64,000 bases of DNA from Diploptera punctata (GCA_030220185.1 JASPKZ010004203.1:120001-184000); one strand, 5' to 3'; counted from the first letter of the stretch, positions 11,442-22,440 are shown. A program made the numbers and translations. Notes: generated by a model from the letters alone, not told the origin.

Positions 11442-12240
11442 GACTATTTAAGTCATGCCCCAAATGGGAGTCAATGGCCAATCACGTTTCAATTATTTTT
11501 ATTTAAACCAATCACAGTAGTTTTTCACCTCGATTTTATCAGTTTAATTTTATCACTTTAAAATCAAGTTCCTTCTTTTTTACAATCTGAATAGGTCATA
11601 GCATCATTTTGCAGTGACTGCATGTGGCTACCAGATTGTATATATAGTGCACGAATGTAAACTCATAGTGCTTGCCGAAGTTAATATAAATATATTTGTA
11701 GCAATTATGAAGCCTCACGACCACGGCCTACAGCCCGAAAATCTGCATCAAGATCATCATACAACTCCGGCCGTGAAAGTCTACGTGAACACATTTGTAG
11801 CAATTGAATATACGACAAAAAAATATATACCACTGTTTGCACTTTCTTAAACGAATTATTTCCCAGGAAATAACGTTGCAGAAAAATATAATTGACATAT
11901 TTACATCATAGGACATCAGAAATGAATTAATACCTATAATATTGGTTATACATTTCTCCACTAGGGTGCATTCTTACAATTATTTGTGATCCTTTGGCAA
12001 TAAATAATATGATCTGGTTGCAGTGACGAACAAATGAAGCAAATGGCGTACCACTCGTTTCTCATTTGTTTTCAAATATCGCCGTTTACATTAAATATAT
12101 AAATATTTTAAAATAACTATAGTTAAATAATGATTTTGAGTGAACAGCTTAATTTTATTCGTTAAATTGTCCTAACAAATGCCACTGTTGATTTCCAAAT
12201 TCTCTAGATAAATTTGTAAATCACTCGTGGCATTACTTAT
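11442..12240 (-). mobile_element. Foldback family FB5, copy 1
   Basis: A non-coding element of about 700 bp plus an insertion. One end is GACTATTTAAGTCATGCCCC; at the other GTTAAATTGTCCTAAC runs into a hairpin at 12179-12233 built on ATGCCAC and GTGGCAT. It contains the family core TAAATATATAAATATTTT and the CCTTTGGCAATAAAT stretch. An insertion of 87 bp (11707-11793) is flanked by direct copies of TTTGTAGCAATT. It faces copy 2 head to head. Confidence 0.8.
11707..11793. mobile_element. Small insertion with 12-bp target duplication
   Basis: Direct repeats TTTGTAGCAATT at 11695-11706 and 11794-11805 flank 87 bp that the other FB5 copies lack. No element end motif was recognised, so the type is unknown. 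Confidence 0.7.
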
Positions 12241-12664
12241 GATAAAATAAATGTTATTTTTAATATTATTAATAATATATTTTTGCTCCAATTTATGAAA
12301 GGACAAAGGGGTGCGAAAGGAACTGGTGATAGGCTATCGTATTTCACACTAGATTTTTACATAAAGTGACAAATTGTTAGGGATGATGGGCATGTTAAGT
12401 GCGTGGGCGGAGCTCATCATGCAGTGACATCTGTTTTAAAGTTGCCGCACAATTAAGGATCATGTGACACCTGTCAGGGTATATCAGAACGCGAAGCCGA
12501 GCGCCAAACGAAACCAATTTGCAGGCTGTTGTCTCCACGCCCATATTACCCCTGTTCTAGCACGCCTGATATGAATATAGAACTCTACTCATGTCTATAT
12601 TACGTATTATACCTTTTAACGTTCAGTTACTTTACTTCGTAAACTTCATTGTAGTTACGTTATC

Positions 12665-12802
12665 ATAAGTAATGCCACGAGTGATTTCCAATTTATCTAG
12701 AGGATTTGGAAATCAAGAATGACATTTGTTAGGACTATTTAACGAATAAAATTATGATGTTTACTCACAAATCATTACTTAAATGTAATTTTAAAACACA
12801 CT

Positions 12803-12844
<42 letters not shown>

Positions 12845-13331
12845 GTAAACGGCGTTGTTTGAACACAAATGAGAAAGTTTGGTTATGTTTCATTTGTTCA
12901 ATGCTGCAACTTGATCATACAATTTATTGCCAAAGGATCGCAATATTGTAAGAATGCACACTAGTAGAGAAAAAATTAAACCCATCAAATTGTATATTAT
13001 AACCAACATTGTATGTTATTAATTATTTTTTTCGGAAACAACTCAGTGAATCAGTATTTAAAAACACATTTATTGAACATACGATTATCAAATGTGTAGG
13101 TCGAAGGAATCTGTTCATTATTTGCTATATTCAATGTATTTGTTAGAGAGTCAGTCACTGCAAAATAATGTTCTCACCTTTTCAGAATATTAAAAAGGAC
13201 GAGCTTTCTTTATATTGGTAATCGAAATTTGATAATTATCGAGGTGAAACACGACTGTGATTGGTTGTAAAACAAAATTCATTGAAACGTGATTGGTCAT
13301 AGGCTCCCATTTCGGGCATGAGTAAAGTTAT
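12665..13331 (+). mobile_element. Foldback family FB5, copy 2
   Basis: It lies opposite copy 1 with about 420 bp between. The hairpin is at 12672-12724, then GGACTATTTAACGAATAAAA, a CA/TA microsatellite insertion at 12790-12842, the CAAAGGATCGCAATATTG stretch and the far end CCCATTTCGGGCATGAGT. No protein is encoded. Confidence 0.8.
12790..12842. repeat. (CA)n-(TA)n microsatellite
   Basis: A compound dinucleotide run inside FB5 copy 2. Confidence 0.9.
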
Positions 13332-13478
13332 CCATATAATAAGTCTTTACTTAAGACTAGTAGAAACTTATTACTGAATCGAGTAGAACATTGCAATCTA
13401 ATGTTAATTACTTTCAGAGAGTCAGAGTTCCTCGTCACTAAGTTACTTGTCTGAAGAATGTCTGTTGTCGTGACGTAC

Positions 13479-13480
<2 letters not shown>

Positions 13481-13559
<79 letters not shown>

Positions 13560-13560
13560 T
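13481..13560. repeat. (ATT)n microsatellite
   Basis: About 80 bp of nearly pure ATT units. Confidence 0.97.
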
Positions 13561-15244
13561 AGAGCCCCATCACCACCCCCCGGATTTCCTCGAGCATAAT
13601 GCCCTTATCCCCGGGTCTGCTCTATGTCCCTATCTATATCTAATTTTTATTGAAATACATATCCGGTTAGTTCCTACTTTCTATTCCGACCACCCGCGTT
13701 TGATAATCGACAACGTAGAGATTATCTCAACCTTGGTCTGGGTGCGCGCCACGTGATTGTGTAAAAAGTTAAAAATTAAAATGTAAAAACAAAAACTGGG
13801 GGAAAAAAAACAGTAGCAGGAAGAGAAACTAAAAAACGAATGTTGGATTGTGAGTTCATGTAAGTAATGCTGGACATTGATATTCTGCAGAAATGTTGTT
13901 AATAAATAAAAAGAAGGCCTACATCTGAATATATTTTTTCATTGTTCTCACAAAAAATAAACAGAATATTCCCTTGAATTAGAAAGCTTATAAAATATAT
14001 TGGGGATCCGTATATTTTCATTTCGCTTTAACGCCAGAGCATTTCTAAACTTACGACATTTAGGTGTAATCGTTATTCTGTGTGACTATTTCTATTACAT
14101 ATGATGGTTAACGGCTAAAACAGTCACATTTGGGAGGGGTTGTGCTAAATTATCAATTATTAACATTTAAAGTAGTAGTCCTAAATCTATAATCTAATTT
14201 TACAAGAATGGTAAATGTCAGTGGCGAGGCGTGAGTTTGGAGAGAAGGGAAGCTCCATAGTGAAGAGAAAAAATAAATAAAAATAAACCTTACCAAATAA
14301 GTACACGATTATACATAAAAAAGGTGTTAGACATAATTCAATTATAGTTTTTCGGAACTGTTTCAACTGCTTAAGACTTGGTATGTGATGAAATGAGAGT
14401 TTGTGTCTTTTTCGGGCTTTATGAAAATTATTCAAATCCTCAAAACCTGTCTTATTTCAAACGTTCTTTTCAGGTGAAAACAAAAGACACGGTCAGCAGA
14501 ACAATTTTTTGAGATTATTGCAACCACATAACCACGAGATAGTTTGATAGGAATTTTGATTGAAATGTCCTGTGAAAATTGTACGGTCTTAATACGAGTA
14601 TTTAATTCAGTGAGAGGCTGTGTAGATCTACAATTATTTTATTAATTTTATTTCGTCTTGAAATCAAAGTGAATTAAACGGGTGTTGTAAAAGTTTTTCA
14701 ATAGCACACTCACATATTACAGATTCATGGTGCTATTCCAACTCCGTTTAAACGTTCATGGCAGGGCTACTAGCATGAGAGGGAACTTGGAAGCCCTTTG
14801 CTAGCTCGCATCTAAACGATTCACTCATGACAAAACGCGAAATAAAATAAATTACAAGAATCATTTGAAAATTCACTATTTACATTCACACTATTTGTCT
14901 AGTGACAAGGTCACAATAAAATGTAACATACAAACTATGTACTATAAACAATTAAACTAAATAAAATGAATGAAACTAATATATCAATACTAACCGAGGG
15001 CAACGAATTTTACTTTTCCCGAGGGCAACGAATTTTACTTTTCTTTCAACATTAGAATGTCGGCGATAAGACGCAGCGCATCCAAGCCACCAGGAACGGA
15101 ATATGTAATTTGGGAAACTTCCGACAGATGACACAAGCGTACAGATTTAACTTATAAATTATTTACTTATAAACGTATTTAAAATGAATTAATCTTTTAA
15201 CATAAGAATTGTATAATTTTAAATGATATTTAAAATATGTTTTT
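13561..15244. other. No gene recognised
   Basis: Mostly AT-rich sequence. A GC-richer stretch at 13563-13760 may be an old repeat. Near 14997-15045 a 24-bp unit, CCGAGGGCAACGAATTTTAC plus TTTT, is repeated twice in tandem. No coding region is supported. Confidence 0.5.
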
Positions 15245-15305
15245 TTATTATTGATTTCGTACATCTCAATGATGGATAAATCATATTTAAAGAGAAAAAT
15301 TATAC

Positions 15306-15391
15306 GCTCAGACCGGGACTTGAACCCGGGACTTGAACCCGGGACCCTTGGTTCTCTAGACCAAGTGCTCTACCAACTGAGCTACCTGAGC
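15306..15391 (-). tRNA. tRNA-like unit 1 with duplicated T arm segment
   Basis: It has the same sequence as units 2 and 3 but with a 14-bp duplication of GACTTGAACCCGGG in the T arm, so it cannot fold as a normal tRNA. It sits in a 171-bp unit (15245-15415) repeated directly at 15551-15707. Likely a pseudogene or repeat component. Confidence 0.5.
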
Positions 15392-15611
15392 AAGTACCGA
15401 TCTAAACGCAAATCTTTCTCTATATACATTGTAATTCCCATCCACCAAATGCTGTGAAGCCATGCTTCTATCTTGCAAATGGCGGCTCCTATATTAAGAA
15501 GACATATTTGGGAATTATACATTACAGCCAGTACGGCTTTTTCCAAGTTTTTATTATTGATTTCGTACATCTCAATGATGGATAAATCATATTTAAAGAG
15601 AAAAATTATAC

Positions 15612-15684
15612 GCTCAGATCGGGACTTGAACCCGGGACCCTTGGTTCTCTAGACCAAGTGCTCTACCAACTGAGCTACCTGAGC
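15612..15684 (-). tRNA. tRNA-like unit 2
   Basis: A 73-nt cloverleaf: a 7-bp acceptor stem as in unit 3 with one base changed (GATCGGG for GACCGGG), D arm GCTC/GAGC and T arm CCGGG-TTCAAGT-CCCGA. The anticodon arm CTTGG/CCAAG closes a 9-nt loop instead of 7. Whether it is a gene or a pseudogene is not settled. Confidence 0.5.
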
Positions 15685-15720
15685 AAGTACCGATCTAAAC
15701 GCAAATCTAGATCGGTACTT

Positions 15721-15793
15721 GCTCAGGTAGCTCAGTTGGTAGAGCACTTGGTCTAGAGAACCAAGGGTCCCGGGTTCAAGTCCCGGTCTGAGC
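15721..15793 (+). tRNA. tRNA-like unit 3, full cloverleaf but odd anticodon loop
   Basis: The acceptor stem GCTCAGG pairs with TCTGAGC over all seven positions (one G-U). The D arm GCTC/GAGC, A box TAGCTCAGTTGG, T arm CCGGG/CCCGG and B box GGTTCAAGTCC are intact. The anticodon stem CTTGG/CCAAG leaves a 9-nt loop TCTAGAGAA. The alternative pairing TTGGT/ACCAA gives a 7-nt loop CTAGAGA with anticodon AGA, but then one base too many precedes the stem. No CCA is encoded and there is no clear T-run terminator except the TTTTT at about 15800. It may be an unusual tRNA, a tRNA pseudogene or a SINE head. Confidence 0.55.
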
Positions 15794-16382
15794 GTATAAT
15801 TTTTCTCTTTAAATATGATATTTAAAATAGTTTTTTTTAATTATAGGAAGCAGCGCATCCAGAGCCCCATTGACGCCTCACCACTGGCAAAAGTCAATAA
15901 TTAAACGCAATGGAAAAAGCAATTCATTTTATTACAGGTATAGTTAAGGCAATTCATTTTTATACATATACGGAAATGATATTTCAAAATAGTTTTCTTG
16001 GTTTTTACACGTCACCCCTCATATTTGTAATAGGTCTATCCATTTAAACAAGACAAAAAGAATATGGATGGTTATGATGACCGGATAGTATTCGGAAACT
16101 ATTTGGTCCTTAGGCTAAATTTTTCTTTCATTTATCGTACGGGGGAGGAAAAACCGCGACTACATTTCACCCAGGGAAATTCTTCCGACTGGGGATCACT
16201 AAGTTCGAGGCACGACGTTATCGCTACCGTAGGGACAAGTAAATTTTGGCTCGCTAAGTATGGCTATTTCATCTTAAGTAACAACGCACGAGTTCCGTAT
16301 ATTTTACTTTCACAAAATATATGTGGTGGATATCCTGAAGTAGTCCCTACATGGAGATATGAATGGGGGACTATTTATCTCC

Positions 16383-16650
16383 GGAGGGCCGTAGCCGAGT
16401 GGTTAAGGCAAGATGTCTTCGCGCAGAGCTGCGGGACTTGCGCTGATTCGAGTCTACATGTGGGAAGAAATTGTATCATGGAATTTCGGCCAGTATGGGA
16501 CCGGTGCCCATTCAGCATCGTGAGGCATTTGGGTAACTACATTGAGCAGCTGCTCCAGGTTGAGAAAACAAGCTATAACGACTGATGGTACCGACATGCT
16601 GACCACGTGTCACCCCTATTCTGGCTCAATGATCGTCTACCTCTTTTGTT
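16383..16650 (+). mobile_element. SINE4 (tRNA-derived)
   Basis: The head GCCGAGTGGTTAAGGCAAGA matches a Leu/Ser-type tRNA A box; a decayed B box follows (GATTCGAGTCTA). The body has GGAATTTCGGCCAGTATGGG, ACCGGTGCCC, CAGGTTGAGAAAAC and ATGATCGTCTACCTC. Other copies are at 22.55, 35.10 and 50.99 kb. The 173-codon ORF at 16064-16585 overlaps it and is not a gene. Confidence 0.85.
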
Positions 16651-16840
16651 AACACATAAGGCTGAGTGGACACCGTTTAACACCCTATACAGAAAGAAAA
16701 ATGTCTATGGCATAACGGGAATCGAACCCGAGATCCTAGGATGATAGTCTCAAACATCAACACAAATCAAGTAATTTGTTTATTTATTCATCTCTTTGCC
16801 TCATTAGATGTGATTTTTCTTCAATAACAAAGACGTGTCC

Positions 16841-16930
16841 ACTGCTGTCGTGAAAGTGGTAACGTCATTGCTTCAGCCGCAACGGGCCCGGATTCGATCA
16901 CTGATCGCCGAATAGGGTTTCCAAAGGAAT
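16841..16930 (+). mobile_element. SINE1-like head, decayed
   Basis: GTCCACTGCTGTCGTGAAAG and GGGCCCGGATTCGATC align with the SINE1 tRNA head. The body is not recognisable. Confidence 0.45.
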
Positions 16931-17106
16931 AATGGGATTGTTAATACCAGGAATGGCGAAGAAAGGAAGACCTCTCGCATTGATTCAAGGATTTATTCAA
17001 GTAATAATGGAATAAAAACGAGAAAAATGAGGAGCTAAAAGTTGTCATGCTGGGAGAAAATGTATGGGCATTGTAAAACCAGTATATTGTAGATTTTCGC
17101 GGATAT

Positions 17107-17396
17107 AAGTATGGTTAAGAAAGTTTTCTTGGGTTCCACGTCATGGGTTCAAGGTCGGCCTCTGACCACTGATTCCGACGTTTCGGCATGATCCCGTGTC
17201 ATTATCAAGGCATGATAGGTTCGAGTCACTGGGTTATGTCTTATATAATCTAACACACTGTGTTCCGTTTCAGAAGCCGTACACCCATTCAAGGTTTAGG
17301 TCTTATGTAGGCCTAATTAAACACGTTGGAATCAGTGGCCAGAGGCCGACCTTGAATCCATGATGCGGAAACCCAAGAAAATTTTCTTAATCATAT
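17107..17396. mobile_element. Foldback element FB3
   Basis: Long inverted repeats of about 70 bp: the left arm (17107-17180) has TTTTCTTGGGTTCC, ATGGGTTCAAGGTCGGCCTC and CCACTGATTCC; the right arm (17326-17396) is its inverse with a few changes. The middle of about 145 bp is unique and non-coding. It lies directly beside the 3' end of LINE-B. Confidence 0.8.
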
Positions 17397-17449
17397 ATTC
17401 ATTCATTCATAGTGTTCTGCCCAAGAGCAGGTCTTTCACTGCAAACTCA

Positions 17450-19300
17450 GCATTCTCCACTCTTTCCTTAACTATGCTTTCCTTTTTGTATCCGCAGACA
17501 AATCATTTATTTTAATATTGTCTAACATCTAATATATTTTTCTGCCTCTAACTTTCTTTCCATTGACCATTCCTTCTAGGACATCCGTCAGCAGGCAGTT
17601 TCTACTAAGCCAGTGCCAATCCAATTTATTTTCGTCTTCTCTATGAGTTCCGGCTTTGTTCTTCCTTCATCCATTCTGTCTAGCACATATTTATTTTTTT
17701 TATTTTGCCTGTCCATTTTATATGTTCCATCCTTCTCCATATCCACATTTAAAACTTCTAGTCGCTTTTCCTCATTTCGTCGCAATGTCCAAGTCTCTGC
17801 ACCATACAATGCTACACTCCACACAAATCACTTCACTAGCCTCTTCCGTAATTATTTTGCCAAAGGTCCGCAGAAAATGCTTATCTTCTTGTTAAAAGCT
17901 TCTTTTGCCTTTGCTATCCTCTGCTTTACTCCTTGACCGCAGTTCATGTTACTACTGATAGTACAACCCTAGTATTTCAAGCTCTCCACTTGCTCAATGG
18001 CCTCATCTTTAATCCTCATATTTACCTTACTTGGTTTCTTTCCTATAATCATGGTCTTCGTCTTATTTATATTTATCTTCATCCCATAATCCTCGCACTT
18101 ATCATTTAGTTCCATCAGCATGTTCCTCAGTGTCATTGCATCTTCTGCTAGCAAAGCTATATCATCAGCAAATCTTAAGCACTTTATTCTTCTTCCTCCC
18201 ATGTTTACGCCTCCCGTATTGCAAAAGCAGTTCTTCATTAGGTCTTCCAGGTAGATGTTGAAAAGAATAGGTGATAGAGGACACCTTGCCTTACCTCCCC
18301 CCTTCCAATTTCTCTTCCCTCTGACATTTATTCTCCTATCTTCACTTTTATTCGCTGTCTCATATAAAGACTACTTATGAGCTTCTTCTCCTTCCAGATC
18401 ACGCCAATTTTCTTCAAGATTCTCATGAGTTTATTACAATTTACTCTGTCAAAAGCCTTTTCCAGGTCAACGAATACTGCATAAAGTTCCTTATATTTTT
18501 CTATATATTTTTCTCCTATTATTCGTGTAAATCCAACTAATTGCATCTCTCGTACCCTTTCCTCTCCTGAGCCAAACTGTTCTTCTTCCAATTAGCTTTG
18601 CATCGTAGAACATAAAAGTCGATTTAGTATTCGCAGGAGAATCTTTGCAGAATATGATATCAAGCTGATAGTCCTGAACTCCTTACATTTCTTCGCTTTA
18701 TCTTTCTTCGGTATTGGTATTAACACTGTCTCAGTCAATTCTTCAGGCCATTCACCTTCTTTATATATCTTGTTACATAAAAGCAGAATTTCCTTATTTC
18801 CTTCACCCAAGCATTTAACCAATTCAAAGGGGATTCCATCTACCCCTGTTGCTTTCCCATTTTTCATTTCCTTAATTGCTAGTTCAACTTCTTCCTTCAG
18901 AATTGAAAATCCTTTTTCATCTTCTGACACGTTTTCTTCATTTTCTATATCCAAGTTGGCCGGACGATTGCTTGTCTCATATAGCTCTTCTACACAGTTC
19001 TTCCATGTATTCATAATTCCCTGCTTGTCTGTTATTTCTTCATTATTTTTGTCCTCAATCAGCCACATAGTTTTCCTGCTCTTCTTTCCATAGTCCAAGC
19101 CTTTAACTTCCTGGTACATTAAATCATATTTTCCTTTCCTCTCCAAATTCTCTAGTACTTCACATTTCTGCTTCATCCATTCTTCCTTTACCTTCTCAGT
19201 TTCTCTTGTAAGTTCGTTATTTAGTTTCCTATAGTTTCTCTTGGCTTCTTCTGTATTGATAGTTTTCTATTTTCTCCTTTCTTCCATCTTCTCCAACATT
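17450..19300 (-). pseudogene. LINE-B reverse transcriptase domain, frameshifted
   Basis: The enzyme copies element RNA at a nicked target site. Pieces in order along the minus strand: the linker EAKRNYRKLNNELTRETEKV, then a 194-codon piece (19176-18592) with KNGKATGVDGIPFELVK and LIPIPKKDKAKKCKEFRTIS, then 18591-18328 with YAVFVDLEKAFDRVN (the first catalytic Asp), then 18238-17969 with CLRFADDIALLAEDA, the FADD box at 18172-18161, and 17824-17588 with ALYGAETWTLRRNEEKRLEV. It ends with HWLSRNCLLTDVLEGMVNGK. All catalytic motifs survive, but frame changes separate them, so no enzyme can be made. Confidence 0.9.
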
Positions 19301-19328
19301 TTTTTCTGCGACCCAAGGAAAATATAAA

Positions 19329-19634
19329 AGTAAAGTGAGTAAAGTGATCCCACAACAGACCCGGAGGCCCTTGGGGTAGTAGGAGGTTAAGGCTCCCACT
19401 TTTTCTAGACAATCGGCACTTTATGTCAGCCGGGTTGTCAGCCCTGCGTGACGGCCGCCTTTACTCCCAGAACAAGCGTCTGGTACTCATTTCCGTTAGA
19501 GGCTGAGTCGACCCCAGGGCCATAGTGCCGCCAGAGGGTTTGGGTCAGTTTAAAAATCCTGACCCCAACGGGACTTGAACCCTCGACCCTCCGGCTTGTA
19601 GCTCAGCGCCTTAACCACTACGCTACGGCGTGCC
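19329..19634 (-). mobile_element. SINE2 inserted in LINE-B, with target duplication
   Basis: Antisense SINE2 of about 306 bp. CCCAAGGAAAATATAA occurs at 19312-19327 and again at 19635-19650, a 16-bp target duplication. The 3' end has TAAAGTGAGTAAAGTG repeats. It shows that LINE-B was already in place when SINE2 moved. Confidence 0.92.
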
Positions 19635-19956
19635 CCCAAGGAAAATATAATGATTGAAAATAATGAAATGAAAATAAATGTTCTTCCTTTATTTATGTTT
19701 TTATAGCCAATTAATGTTTTAAACTCTTTGTGAAGAGTACTTAAGATTGAATTTCATAGAATAAAATTTCGTGAAGGAATACGGCGGTATACAAACCATA
19801 AACTTAAGTAAGGTTTAACGTGGATTATCGATTACGGGACAGATTCCTCTAAATTGACTAAGATACGCCAAATTCTTTAAGTTTCAAGTCCATTCTTGTT
19901 TTCTTTGTATCCTATTATTTCCTCTTCAGCTGTCTGTATACAGCTTTTCAAATGAC

Positions 19957-20795
19957 TCATCGTTCGTTGTTATTGCCGGATGAGATTTCCATGGTAGAGG
20001 CTTTCTCTTGAAAATTTTGTTGGAATTTTCTCCTTTCCTCTTCAGTTTTAAGTTTCTCCAAGTCAAACTTCTTTGTTTCCTGTCTTCCTCTTATCTTCTT
20101 CAGGCAAATATCTACTTCGCCTATTAGTAAGACATGATCTGAATTGATATCTGCTCCTGGTAGGGTCTTCGCATTTTTCAAGCAATTTCGGAATCTTTCC
20201 TGTATCATTATGTAGTCGATTTGATATTGTTTGTTGTCCACAGGGCTTATCCACATGTATCTTCTTCTTTTTTGTTGTTGAAACAATGTATTTCCAATTA
20301 TCATTGAATTCCTTTTACAAAAGCTCACCAGTGATTCGCCTCTCTCATTCCTTTTTCCAAATCCATGTCTTCCAATTGTACTTCCATCCTGTCCTTCTCC
20401 AACTACAGCATTCCAGTCACCCATTAGGATAACACATATGCCCCCTTCTTCTCTCTCTCAACAATCTCTTCTATCTCGCCATATCTTTCCTCCACTTCTT
20501 CATCTGCTAACCCACTATGGGGCATGTAAATTTGCACTATCAAAAAGTCCAATTTTTTTCCTTGTAACCTCACTATTATCATCCGATTATCCACATAACG
20601 TACTGATATCACTTTTTCTTTCACACGTGGTCCTAATACTACACCGACACCATGATTTCCTTTTGAATCACAACTGGAATAAAACATTCTAAATTCATCA
20701 CTCACTAATTCACCATTTTGTTTCCATCTCACTTCTGATATTCCCATCATATCCACTCTGTTTCTTCTAATTTCTTCCTTCAAATTTTCCATCTT
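19957..20795 (-). pseudogene. LINE-B apurinic-type endonuclease domain, frameshifted
   Basis: The enzyme nicks chromosomal DNA to prime reverse transcription. A start at about 20792 (MENLKEEIRRNRVDMMGISE) leads to the Glu-containing ISEVRW box, then IVQIYMPHSG. A frameshift near 20424 leads to GDWNAVVGEGQ, GFGKRNERGE, NTLFQQQKRRRYMW, QIDYIM and SDHVLL, the catalytic SDH box near 20140. The family order is intact. The stretch upstream (20795-21020) is open but corresponds to the 5' region shared with SINE1. Confidence 0.9.
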
Positions 20796-21103
20796 CCTGG
20801 CTTGCAGAAGAGTCCGGAGTCTTTTACTGTGGAAAGACTCATCATGCCTTGTTTGCAGCTTTACTAGGGACATATAGGTGTGGTAGCTTCCCGTTTCTTT
20901 CCACACCCCACTCTCTCTTTTGCATCTTAAAATCTTAAAAGATCTTAAGAAGGTCCCAAGGGGCCCCAACTTGGAGGTGAGAAGAGTGGATTTGGCTACG
21001 TTACACCCTCCGGACTTCACCGAAATTCACGCCAGAGGTTAAATATCAGTTCCATCAGGGTTTTTGACCAGATCAAAGATCCGGAAATCCCAATTAGCCT
21101 CAG

Positions 21104-21106
<3 letters not shown>

Positions 21107-21155
<49 letters not shown>
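21107..21155. repeat. (TA)n microsatellite
   Basis: About 49 bp of TA at the LINE-B 5' side. Confidence 0.95.
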
Positions 21156-21158
<3 letters not shown>

Positions 21159-21407
21159 TCTAGTGTTTTATAATACATTTTTATTAAATGTGTTTTTGTG
21201 TCGTAAAATAAGCAATTCTATACGAATAGGATCTAAAGAAACTGATCGAGAGAGTTATCTTAAGCCGTGCGTATGCGACTAATTTGTAAGGTACCTTGTT
21301 CAAAACTTGTTTCCCACTGACCTGTTTTTCCTCAGACGTCGAGGCAAACGCTGGATTGGAATTTAATTACTGGAACCCACTTCTTCTTCTTCTTCTTCTC
21401 TTATTTT

Positions 21408-21785
21408 TTAGGTCCATGACTTGTTCCATCCAGAATTAAGAGTCCCTACATATATTTTTTTGAACTTCCAGGTGTCCTTCTCCTGTCCTCTGGTTATTTA
21501 TCTCTTGCTATACGCGCAATTATATCTGTTGTCATGCGGATATGTTGATTCCAATCAAATCATCTTTTTTCTACCCATTCACCTATTGCCTGAATATTCA
21601 GCTGCCTTCTTATTTCTTCATTTCTAATTTGGTATTTCCTTGATTTGAATGCACTCTTCCACAGAATATTTATTTAATTTGTTCCTAAAGCTTGTTTTGT
21701 TTTAACAGTATCTGTTCTTGCTTCGGAGGCATAGGTCAATATTGGGCACATCACTGCTTTATATATTCTTGTTTCATTTCATCAT
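21408..21785 (-). mobile_element. LINE relic, reverse transcriptase tail
   Basis: The minus strand reads AVMCPILTYASEARTD, then KYQIRNEEIRRQLNIQAIGE, W, DWNQH and RIARDK, with several stops. The order resembles the C-terminal part of RTE-type LINEs. The TCTTCTT run at its left may be the 3' tail. Confidence 0.7.
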
Positions 21786-22164
21786 AATAATTTCATAACA
21801 CGAAAATTGAAAGAACACACGTGTAAACAAAATTTAGATAATACCCTGGACACAACAGATATTTTAGTCGCGATGTGAACTTAGATTTTAAAACGTTTTA
21901 TAAATAAATACGAATTATATATATACATGTATATAGCCTATTACGTTTCATGAAAACTGGCGAGCGATTTTCTCTTGTCGAATGCATACAACGCCTGAAG
22001 AGTGTCGTTCAGATTGACCACATTACACAGGAGTTAAATAAGTAAACGCATGAACACGGCGATGCAGTTATTTATGATCAAGACTTTTTCAAACTACGGT
22101 CAGTGCAACGTCTGCTTTATATATAACACAATGTTAAAAATAATAATAAAGTGATCTCGGTACA

Positions 22165-22440
22165 GGCCTTAGGAGACCCTTGGAGTAGTGAGAGGTTAAG
22201 AGTCCCACCTTTCTAGACAATCGGCACTAGATGTCAGCGGGGTTGTCAGACCTGCTTGACGCCGCCTTCAACTCAGAACAAGTGACTGGTTCTCACTCCG
22301 TTTGAAGCTGCGTCGACCCCAGGGCCAATGTAACGCCAGAAGGTTTAGGCCAGTTTAAAAATCCTGACCACATTAGGACTCGAACCCATGACCTTCCGAT
22401 TGTAGCGTATTGCCTTAATCAACTACGTTACAGTGTGTCC
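22165..22440 (-). mobile_element. SINE2, diverged
   Basis: It contains the SINE2 landmarks in antisense: TAGACAATCGGCACTAGATG, GTCGACCCCAGGGCC and AGTTTAAAAATCCTGACC. More mutated than the other copies, hence probably older. Confidence 0.82.

Larger units (their letters stand above)
15586..15819. repeat. Near-perfect 234-bp palindrome with two opposed tRNA-like units
   Basis: Arms 15586-15697 and 15708-15819 are each 112 bp, with one mismatch noticed, around a 10-bp centre. Each arm contains one complete tRNA-like unit plus the AAATTATACGCTCAG flank. Such a structure could extrude as a cruciform, and convergent Pol III initiation would be possible from it. Confidence 0.9.
17403..21060 (-). 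mobile_element. LINE-B, RTE/BovB-like non-LTR retrotransposon, nearly full length
   Basis: Minus-strand element with endonuclease then reverse transcriptase in one original frame, now broken into at least six open pieces. The 3' end has GCAGTGAAAGACCTGC, GGGCAGAACACTATGAATGA, then short GAAT repeats as a tail. The 5' region (20838-20913) has GGTGTGGAAAGAAACGGGAA. Both ends match SINE1. A SINE2 sits inside at about 19329-19634, and the stretch 19650-19880 does not match the ORF and may be a further insertion. The RTE/BovB assignment rests on recalled similarity of its endonuclease and of PIPKKDKAKKCKEFRTISLI. Confidence 0.9.

Noticed and set aside
16064..16585. 173-codon ORF as a host gene
   Set aside because: Its second half is SINE4, including the tRNA-derived head; the first half has no motif.
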